Assembly (NCBI GenBank): GCA_021325555.1
Contig: JAJPGY010000035.1
Location: forward strand, 1-35,560
DNA: 35,560 nucleotides
Source: Pseudomonadota bacterium
Lineage (GTDB): Bacteria > Cyanobacteriota > Vampirovibrionia > Obscuribacterales > Obscuribacteraceae
Reading direction: 5' to 3'
Under the pieces are notes generated by a model. That model searched no databases and was not told where the DNA came from. It worked only from the letters and a program-made list of their open reading frames with translations. This document shows positions 29,791 to 35,560 of this stretch, piece by piece. The number at the start of each line of letters is the position of its first letter. The stretch's first letter is position 1. The position numbers were made by a program, and so were the translations under genes.

Positions 29791-31599
29791 TCAGGTCTGT
29801 GCCCGCTGAGACGGTATGCGGAACCAGAAGCAGCTGCCGCCCGCTTCTCCGCTGTCCACGCCGATTGTCCCTCCATGTCCTTCGACGATGCCCTTGCAGA
29901 TAGCCAACCCCAGCCCCGTACCCTTGATCTTGCGGCCCGGATGTCCGGCGCCAATCTGCCTGAAGCGCTCAAAAATAGCTTCCCTCAAGTTTTCTGGAAT
30001 ACCGGGTCCTTCATCTGCAACCATGAACTGGACGAAACCAGGGATGTCCTGGAGGGTTACGGTCACGGTGCCATTTTTGGGGGAAAACTTGATCGCGTTG
30101 GAAAGGAGATTAATCAGCACCTGAACCAGCCTGTCTCCATCAGCCTCAATTGCCATATCACGCGCCGGTGCTGCGATCGTGACCTCATGCTCTTTGGCAA
30201 AGGCGCTCACGGCGCTGACCGATTGCTTGATGATCGAAGCGGCGCTTAAGCTGCGGAAGTTAAGGACAAGCTTGCCCGCCTCCATCTTTTCAAAATCCAG
30301 GAGGTCGTTGACAAGCCGCATCAGGCGGTTGGTATTGGTGTCTGCAAGGCGGATGCAGTCGCCGGCGGCCTCCGGCAGCTCCCCGTAAACACCCTCGAGC
30401 AACATTTCATGCACGTGTTGAATGGAAGCAAGCGGGGTGCGCAAATCATGGCTGACCATCTGCATGAGCTGTTGCCTGAAACGTTCCGCTTCCTTTCTGG
30501 CTGTGATGTCGTGGGCTATGCAAAACACCACCTTATCCCTGGCGGACCAGTGCGCCGACCAGCGAAGGTCGACGATCGTGCCTTCCTTGCGTCTCAACCG
30601 GTTTTCAAAAGGCAGGGTGGATCCGCTTTCGACTATCTCTCTAATTGCGCTTTTGGTTGCGACAATATCGTCCTCGACGATTACTTCGCTCAGGTTGCGC
30701 CCAATCAGCTCATCGTCATCATAGCCCCACTGTTTGGAGGCGGCGGGGTTGACCTTGATGAAACGGCCGCTGGAATCCAGAGAGCATATGACATCCAGTG
30801 CCTTCTCGACAGCAGCCCGCTCTTTCCGGTTGGCCTCCGCGACCGCTTCCGTCATGTCATGGAAGGAACGGTCCAGACTGGCAATCTCATCGCTTCCCCC
30901 GATCGGGGGGTTAAGCTCTTTGCCGGCGGCCACCCGCCCGATGTTGTCGATGATTACCCCGAGCCTTGTGGAAATTTCACGCGCAAAAAAGATTGCCAGC
31001 CCGAAGGCGATGGCTGTGTTCAGGACCACTCCCAGACCTATGCTCAGCCGCACAAGATTGCGGGCGTTTTCTTGAGCCACAGGGTCCACGCGATCGGCAT
31101 TCGCCTGTTCCTCGAGGAACTTTTGGCTGCTTTCCAACAGGTCGTTCATAGCGCTCCTGGCGGCACCGAACGCGGATTCTTTGCTGACGCCGGTCAGATT
31201 CTGGTCGAGCTGCTCGCGCAGGCTGCCGATTAAGGAAAGCGTGCGGTTGGCGGTTCGATCGAGAGTTTCCAGCGACCCGCCGGGGTGCTCGTTGCCGGCC
31301 ACCAGCACCTTGAGATGCCGCAAACTGTCGCGCAATTCCGCCTCCACCCTATCGAGACGCTCTCCGGTAGTCGCGCTGTGCGCGAATCCGTAGGCGACCA
31401 AAAGCGCAATTGACTCGTAGAAAAGCCTGTCGATGTTGTTGGATTCGGCTACAACGGCACGATAGTGTGATTCCTTCCAGCTTTGATGCTCGGCGTTCGC
31501 AAGGGCCAGTACCAGGGTCACGATAAAAACGAGTTCGAACGTGATTGGGACGGCAACCAGTATCAACCCTTTCTTTGACAAGCTCATGTTAGTCAGCAT
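29791..31599 (-). CDS. membrane sensor histidine kinase (HAMP-PAS-HisKA-HATPase)
   Basis: The 602-aa protein has TM1 (about 11-33) and a helical extracytoplasmic sensor (about 36-182, CHASE3-like four-helix bundle). TM2 (about 184-205), HAMP (205-258) and a PAS domain (about 262-370) follow. HisKA has MVSHDLRTPLAS (phospho-His384), and the HATPase domain has N-box LLSNAIKFSP, G1 DEGPGIP and G2 GTGLGLAI. All catalytic boxes are intact, so it should be active. The start is ATG 31599, overlapping the TPR gene stop by 11 bp; ATG 31587 is the alternative. It is cotranscribed with the TPR lipoprotein and TadE gene. Its regulator is possibly the one at 35230. Confidence 0.94.
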   Translation of the reverse strand: MLTNMSLSKKGLILVAVPITFELVFIVTLVLALANAEHQSWKESHYRAVVAESNNIDRLFYESIALLVAYGFAHSATTGERLDRVEAELRDSLRHLKVLVAGNEHPGGSLETLDRTANRTLSLIGSLREQLDQNLTGVSKESAFGAARSAMNDLLESSQKFLEEQANADRVDPVAQENARNLVRLSIGLGVVLNTAIAFGLAIFFAREISTRLGVIIDNIGRVAAGKELNPPIGGSDEIASLDRSFHDMTEAVAEANRKERAAVEKALDVICSLDSSGRFIKVNPAASKQWGYDDDELIGRNLSEVIVEDDIVATKSAIREIVESGSTLPFENRLRRKEGTIVDLRWSAHWSARDKVVFCIAHDITARKEAERFRQQLMQMVSHDLRTPLASIQHVHEMLLEGVYGELPEAAGDCIRLADTNTNRLMRLVNDLLDFEKMEAGKLVLNFRSLSAASIIKQSVSAVSAFAKEHEVTIAAPARDMAIEADGDRLVQVLINLLSNAIKFSPKNGTVTVTLQDIPGFVQFMVADEGPGIPENLREAIFERFRQIGAGHPGRKIKGTGLGLAICKGIVEGHGGTIGVDSGEAGGSCFWFRIPSQRAQT

Positions 31600-33355
31600 G
31601 TGATTTCTTGCCCTTCCCCTTGCCCGCTTGACCATCTTCGCCCGCAAGGCGCCGGCGCGCGTTCGCCAGCCGGGCGCGGGTGCCGGCGAGCCACCCGCTG
31701 TGGCAGGCGGCCAGGGCCTCGGTGGCCTTGCTCCAGTAGATAACTGAGGTGTCAAGGTCCTGCTCCGATTCGTAAAGCGCCGCCAGGTCGCCGTAGCAGC
31801 ACCCTATTTCTTCGCCAAGGCCCTGGGGCGCAGCCATCGCCAGCTTGAGCGATTCCTTTAGACAGCGCTCCGCTTCCCGAAATTTGCCTTGAGCGACCAG
31901 TGTTCGCCCGAGGACGCGGAGCACCGTCGGGTAGTTCCGGCTGAGAGGGTTTCCGCGGCTCACGGCCAGCCGACAGATGCGCTCTGCGCGATCGAGGGCG
32001 CCGGCGCGAGTGAAGGCAAGCTGCAGCCTGATTGCATCCTCATTGAGATACGCCGTGTCGTACAGATTGGCCCTGGAGCACTTCGAGAACGCCTCCTCAA
32101 GGACGGCTGCGGCTCGGGCGAGGTCGCCGTCGCGAAAGTTCAGCTCAAACAGTTGTTGGCAGCACAACAAGTACTCCTGCGAATTCCTGGGGATATGTTT
32201 GCTGGTCAACTCCTCGGCCAGCCGCCGGTACCGCCGGGCTTCTTGCCCGAGGCCCTGGCCGGCGAAATCAAACCCGATGCGGGCGACGGTTGCAACGACC
32301 TTAAGCCAGCCGCTGACCGAAGACCCCCTGTCATTTGCCGCCACCAGCTCGTCGACAAACTGGCCGGCCCTTTCGGGATTGCCGGCCCGGGCATAGAGAA
32401 CAGCCGTGCGCTCGATCATCTGATTGAGCTCCTCTTCGCCCGGACGGAATAAGGGCCGCCACAAGTTGAGCCGTTCTTCCGACCAGCGGGCCGCCTCGCG
32501 GGAATCTCCTTGCTTCTCATAGAAAGTTGCCAGATCATCGACCGTTTGAAAGTAACGAACGTCCTTGATCCGGCTGACCTTCACCATATCGAAAGCCTGG
32601 AGAAGTTGCTTTTCCGCCTCCTTCGTGCGTCCAAGCTGCAAGTTCTCCAGAGCGGACTGACGGGTGGCCAGCCAATCCGGGCTTCCGTAAGCCTTGAGCC
32701 GTAGGGCAAGGCGAGCCAACCTGTCCGCCTCACCGCTTTGCCCCTGGCGCCTCACTACGCAGGCGAGCGCTGCCAGTGAGTGCGCCAGCTCCGGTCTGAC
32801 AAACGCGTCCAGTTCTTGCAGCCTCTGGTCCCGGAAGGTTTCTATTGCCGCCAGGAATGAAGATCTGGCTGCGGGGAGATCATGCTCCTTGCTCGACAGC
32901 CCGCCCAGCTCCGAGTGCACGTGCGCTGTTTCTTCTATGGCTAACTGCCTCACCGCCGCGGGCGCCTCCCGGGAGTCAGCGATTTTGCCGTAAGCAGCAA
33001 GGCTTTCTAGCAGCGGGTTCTTCGCCTCAGCGTATCGGCCCTCGCCTATCTTTACCTGGCCCATGTCATCGAGGGCTGCCGCCAGCATGAAGTTCCACCC
33101 GCCCAGCGCTCGGCTATGCTCGAGAGCCACCTTCAGGGACAATTCCGCATCGCGATTCTTGCCGCGTCTCAGCTCACGCTCTGCCTTTATTCGATATTGC
33201 TCCGACAGGCGCCGGTGGTAATCCAGGTCCTGCCAGGTGCAGGCAGCGAGCGCCGGCAGCAAGGCGCCGATCAGGCAGCAGCCGAAGCCAGCCTTAATCA
33301 GCCGATGCGCGGCGCTGCGCGGCTCGCTCGAACGAGACAATTCAGTCGCCCACAT
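31589..33355 (-). CDS. TPR-repeat lipoprotein
   Basis: The 588-aa protein starts with a basic N-terminus, a hydrophobic segment and a lipobox LAAC (Cys39), so it is probably a lipoprotein anchored on the periplasmic side. The rest is all-helical with about 10 or more tetratricopeptide-like repeats, for example A-x-x-L-x-x-A-L-x-x-x-R and G-x-x-x-E-A-E-x-x-L. The C-terminus is Lys/Gly-rich. TPR proteins serve as scaffolds for multiprotein assemblies. The start is ATG 33355, with AGGG 10 nt upstream; a TTG at 33385 would add ten residues and overlap the TadE stop. It is encoded between TadE and the kinase, and may be a sensor partner or secretion scaffold. Confidence 0.85.
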   Translation of the reverse strand: MWATELSRSSEPRSAAHRLIKAGFGCCLIGALLPALAACTWQDLDYHRRLSEQYRIKAERELRRGKNRDAELSLKVALEHSRALGGWNFMLAAALDDMGQVKIGEGRYAEAKNPLLESLAAYGKIADSREAPAAVRQLAIEETAHVHSELGGLSSKEHDLPAARSSFLAAIETFRDQRLQELDAFVRPELAHSLAALACVVRRQGQSGEADRLARLALRLKAYGSPDWLATRQSALENLQLGRTKEAEKQLLQAFDMVKVSRIKDVRYFQTVDDLATFYEKQGDSREAARWSEERLNLWRPLFRPGEEELNQMIERTAVLYARAGNPERAGQFVDELVAANDRGSSVSGWLKVVATVARIGFDFAGQGLGQEARRYRRLAEELTSKHIPRNSQEYLLCCQQLFELNFRDGDLARAAAVLEEAFSKCSRANLYDTAYLNEDAIRLQLAFTRAGALDRAERICRLAVSRGNPLSRNYPTVLRVLGRTLVAQGKFREAERCLKESLKLAMAAPQGLGEEIGCCYGDLAALYESEQDLDTSVIYWSKATEALAACHSGWLAGTRARLANARRRLAGEDGQAGKGKGKKSHAD

Positions 33356-33381
33356 CCTCCAAATTCCCTCAAGCGCAAGGG

Positions 33382-34104
33382 TCAATAGCCAGGGAAGGGG
33401 CTGTTCATGCCGTAGTTTGCAAACGGGCCGGTCACCGGCTTTTGAGGCTCAGCGCTCCAGGGGCTTGAATGCCAGTATGGAATGTTGGATCCGCAATCAT
33501 AAGGTTCGCCGCGAGGACCGGGAGTCATGCCGGAGCCACACGTTCCGGCCATGGCTCCGGCCCCGTAAGTCGGCAGTATCATGCCCATTACCCCGTCGCA
33601 GGATCCGGGTGGTATTGTAAGCGGGCTTTCCTTAAAGGACAGCCCCAGAAGACCGATTGGACGCTCGATGTTATACGGCTCGGCGGCCGTGTCCTCCATC
33701 GAAAAGACCGGCGGCAAGAAGCCCGCCGACCAGACAGGCAAGGCGCTTGCCCTGACGGTCACCTTAACAACCTTCGGATCGCTGAAGTCGGCCGTACCGG
33801 TCATGTGTCCAGGCAACCCTGCCTTGGAATACAACGAGCTGCACACCCCGGCGACGCGCGCGGCTGCCGTCCCTTCGTCGTAGTCAGGCCTTTGCGCGCC
33901 CAGCCAATATCTTTCGTTGATCGCTGCCCGGGCGCCGGCGTCCGCGATCTGGGCAAGCTTAAGGTGGTAATAGCCCAGCGTGGTGGTGACAAGGTTGAGC
34001 ACTATTCCAAAAACAATGATCGGAACAAGTATCATAAGAAATGCCGTGCCTTCGATGAGCGCCTGCCCGCTGGGTCGTTGCCTGTATGATCTTGTCTTCA
34101 CCAT
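33382..34104 (-). CDS. TadE-like pseudopilin with Gly/Pro/Cys-rich C-terminal tail
   Basis: The 240-aa protein starts with a short basic leader and a TadE-type motif GQALIEGTAFLMILVP, then one TM helix (about 20-42) and a periplasmic domain. TadE/TadG-family minor pseudopilins belong to Flp/Tad pili used for adhesion and secretion. The C-terminal 60 residues are unusual: Gly, Pro, Tyr and several Cys (CDG, TCGSG, DCGSN), probably for disulfides or surface exposure. ATG has GGAGG 4 nt upstream. The TPR gene follows 26 bp downstream. No Tad ATPase (CpaF), TadA/B/C or prepilin peptidase is in the window, so the rest must be elsewhere. Confidence 0.85.
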   Translation of the reverse strand: MVKTRSYRQRPSGQALIEGTAFLMILVPIIVFGIVLNLVTTTLGYYHLKLAQIADAGARAAINERYWLGAQRPDYDEGTAAARVAGVCSSLYSKAGLPGHMTGTADFSDPKVVKVTVRASALPVWSAGFLPPVFSMEDTAAEPYNIERPIGLLGLSFKESPLTIPPGSCDGVMGMILPTYGAGAMAGTCGSGMTPGPRGEPYDCGSNIPYWHSSPWSAEPQKPVTGPFANYGMNSPFPGY

Positions 34105-34277
34105 GATTCCTCCCGTCAGGAATTTGGCTCTCCCCTGCAGTAGCCGGCGTTCGAGGACCAGTTCACTTGTACCACCCGGGTTGATATCTCAATCCCTAGA
34201 TGCGCAGAGACAAAATCACTCCGGATTAGCGGCCCCCACCTCAGGGCATATGCAGGGTGTAGACTCGGGCTGCCTAT
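34105..34277. promoter_or_regulatory. divergent intergenic region between TadE-like and CxxC-protein genes
   Basis: This 173-bp gap must contain the promoters for both transcripts. On the minus strand TTGAGA followed after 15 nt by TACAAG is a weak promoter-like pair near 34170-34195. I see no tRNA, terminator or operator repeat. A coordinate control point for the TadE-TPR-kinase run and the regulator-containing run would have to lie here. Confidence 0.25.
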
Positions 34278-35201
34278 ATGACCGATAACCCGTCTGACCA
34301 CGAACCCGATCCGGCTGCAATACAGCCCGGCCCGCAGGAAAAGGAAAGCGCCGACAGTCCTGCGTCTGCTTTGTCGCCAGCGGCTGCCGGGCAAGCCGAA
34401 CCAGGGGTAAGCGACACGCCTGGCGAAGCCGGCTCGCCGCGCGCGGTGAAAAAGCCCGGCAAGAACATATTAAAGACGTTTCTGGACGTGGCTGCCTGCC
34501 GGCAGGTGGTCACACGCCTGACCTCCGAAAGGGAGGTCAAACTACAGGAAAGACTCAAGACGGCAGGGCCGGGGCAATTCGAGCCCTGCCGGTCAATCGA
34601 GCAGTTCCGGCCGGCCAGTCGGTGCGGCGCCAGGTGGGAGGACGCCCCGGATTCGTCCAGGTTTCAAATTTGCCCAAAATGCAGGCTTCATGTTTACGAC
34701 TTCAGCAAGATGGATTTAGCCCAGGCCAGTGAGCTGGTCTTCACGCGGGAAGGAAAAAAGGAGCCCCGCTTTTACAGGCGCCTGGATGGAAAGTTTTTGA
34801 CCCGCGACTGCCCGGTTGGAGCAAGCCGGAAAGCGTCAATGATCGCTCTTATGGCGACGGTGATCGTCGTCTTTGTGGGATTAGTTGCCTTGGTGGTCAG
34901 CGCGCCGCCGCCTCCAAAGCCTGCTCGTTCCAGCGGCGCAGGACAAGATAGTGGCAGCAGCACGGTCCAGAAGCAGGCGCAGGTTCCCGGCCTGACGGGA
35001 GGCGCGCCGGCGGCCAGCAGCGGAAGCCCCGGCGGGCACAGAACTCACGTCTACCAGATGAATGGGAATTCAGTGATTGAAGTAGATAAACCTCAAGCCT
35101 CGCCTGCACAGCACAACGAGACCGTTGGCAGCCCGTCCCTTCAATCGCCGCCGGCAAGCCCCGCAACGCCAGTTCCGCCCCGCCCGACGACCGACAGATA
35201 A
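34278..35201 (+). CDS. single-TM protein with Cys cluster (VYDFSKM / DCPVG type)
   Basis: The 307-aa protein has a disordered acidic/Pro/Ser/Ala-rich N-terminus (1-60) and a central cysteine module (about 100-180). The module holds Cys116, CPKC (132-135), LHVYDFSKM and DGKFLTRDCPVG (Cys178). A TM helix (about 185-208) and a Pro/Ser/Gln-rich extracytoplasmic tail of about 100 residues follow. The cysteine module pattern (CxxC, V-Y-D-F-S-x-M, REG, DG-x-x-TRDCP) recurs in uncharacterised proteins of cyanobacteria and relatives, in my memory, and may bind a metal. No catalytic signature. ATG at 34278 has no strong ribosome site. It is followed after 28 bp by a response regulator on the same strand. 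Confidence 0.75.
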   Translation: MTDNPSDHEPDPAAIQPGPQEKESADSPASALSPAAAGQAEPGVSDTPGEAGSPRAVKKPGKNILKTFLDVAACRQVVTRLTSEREVKLQERLKTAGPGQFEPCRSIEQFRPASRCGARWEDAPDSSRFQICPKCRLHVYDFSKMDLAQASELVFTREGKKEPRFYRRLDGKFLTRDCPVGASRKASMIALMATVIVVFVGLVALVVSAPPPPKPARSSGAGQDSGSSTVQKQAQVPGLTGGAPAASSGSPGGHRTHVYQMNGNSVIEVDKPQASPAQHNETVGSPSLQSPPASPATPVPPRPTTDR

Positions 35202-35229
35202 TGCTGAAGGGGGAAACACCCAAACAGTC

Positions 35230-35560
35230 ATGGCACGAATACTTGTGGTGGATGATGACCGAAGCCATGCCAAACTGGTGAGGGATTGGCTCACATTCGA
35301 AAAGCATAGTGTCACAGCGCTCAACTCAGGGGTTGAGGGCTGGAGCCATCTTCAGACAAATCAGTACGATCTGGTTGTTCTGGACTGGGACATGCCGGAT
35401 CTCGACGGCATCGACATCCTCAGGCAATTACGCGCAGGTGGCGATCTAACCCCGATTATCATGCTCACCGGACGGGCTGCCCTTGATGATAAAGAGCTTG
35501 GGTTCGACGCCGGTGCCACTGACTATATAACCAAGCCTTTTCATATGAAGGAGCTGTCGA
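35230..35560 (+). CDS. response regulator receiver domain (3' end beyond window)
   Basis: The first 110 codons encode a complete CheY-like receiver except its last helix. Acidic pocket Asp8-Asp10, phosphoacceptor Asp52 (VVLDWDMP), Thr80 (MLTG) and Lys102 (TKPF) are all present. The likely full gene is an OmpR-type regulator with a C-terminal DNA-binding domain, but the output domain lies beyond the edge. The start ATG 35230 is 28 bp after the preceding gene. It is a candidate partner for the histidine kinase at 29791-31599, encoded divergently; the pairing is inference. Confidence 0.93.
   Translation, partial: MARILVVDDDRSHAKLVRDWLTFEKHSVTALNSGVEGWSHLQTNQYDLVVLDWDMPDLDGIDILRQLRAGGDLTPIIMLTGRAALDDKELGFDAGATDYITKPFHMKELS

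Noticed and set aside
31600..31755. N-terminal extension of the histidine kinase
   Set aside because: It overlaps the TPR gene and reads as a Pro/Arg-rich GC shadow; the TM helix begins properly from the ATG at 31599 or 31587.
29800..35560. Slightly lower GC from the histidine kinase onward as evidence of transfer
   Set aside because: Spot counts of a few lines gave about 55-67% against 67-75% to the left; not strong or sharp enough without a full computation.
1..35560. tRNA, rRNA or riboswitch in intergenic gaps
   Set aside because: Gaps are short (all below 250 bp); I checked the larger ones (14448-14683, 28376-28526, 34105-34277) and saw no cloverleaf or T-loop sequence.

Overview
The window looks like chromosomal DNA from a GC-rich, Gram-negative-type bacterium of the cyanobacterial side of the tree, most likely a non-photosynthetic lineage such as Candidatus Obscuribacterales/Melainabacteria (Vampirovibrionia). 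The main clue is a 71-aa Hfq of the cyanobacterial type, with GDRLTGTLRWFDD and AVIAY motifs instead of the enterobacterial Sm2 motif. Weaker support comes from the histidine kinase, the response regulator, the TadE-like pilin and a VYDFSKM/DCPVG protein, which resemble proteins I associate with that group. No photosynthesis gene, mobile element, rRNA, tRNA or CRISPR array is visible. Genes are tightly packed, often overlapping by 4-23 bp or separated by a few bases.

Layout. (1) 1-598, minus strand: the 5' part of a gene for a Tyr/Gln/Asn/Pro-rich protein with near-identical 54-bp (18-aa) tandem repeats that run off the left edge. (2) 717-7264, plus: a six-gene operon with a GT39-like membrane glycosyltransferase, a small gluconate-dehydrogenase-subunit-3-like protein, a GMC flavin oxidoreductase, two extended SDR epimerase/dehydratases and a SAM methyltransferase. 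It probably makes and attaches a modified sugar or cyclitol; the product is unknown. (3) 14447 down to 7265, minus: 3-hydroxyacyl-CoA dehydrogenase, GT2 glycosyltransferase, hfq, mreB, mreC, mreD, mrdA (PBP2) and a zinc-ribbon/FHA protein. This is a cell-shape (elongasome) locus with a cyanobacterial Hfq upstream and a phosphothreonine-reader candidate downstream. (4) 14684-18514, plus: fused biotin carboxylase/biotin carrier protein, ispF and a secreted sialate-O-acetylesterase-like SGNH hydrolase.

(5) 28375 down to 18612, minus: first a catabolic module (2-aminomuconate-deaminase-like RidA protein, ALDH8-like semialdehyde dehydrogenase, SDR with a lost catalytic Tyr/Lys, saccharopine-dehydrogenase-like enzyme), then a perfect 26-bp palindrome. 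After it come a ferritin-like protein, a tandem universal stress protein, a membrane-anchored SDH/ClpP-like serine protease, an unrecognised 411-aa CxxC protein, a degenerate GGDEF protein and an M20 dipeptidase. (6) 28527-29786, plus: a putative sugar O-methyltransferase. (7) 34104 down to 29791, minus: TadE-like pseudopilin, TPR lipoprotein and hybrid-free sensor histidine kinase. Divergent from these, at 34278 to the right edge, are a membrane-anchored Cys-containing protein and the start of a response regulator. Regions 6 and 7 look like a surface-structure and signalling locus whose kinase and regulator lie on opposite strands.

The best candidates for something undescribed are the Hfq-MreBCD-PBP2-FHA arrangement, the GMC/SDR/GT39 operon, the repeat protein and the TadE-TPR-kinase locus. 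All functional statements rest on motif reading only, without database searches.
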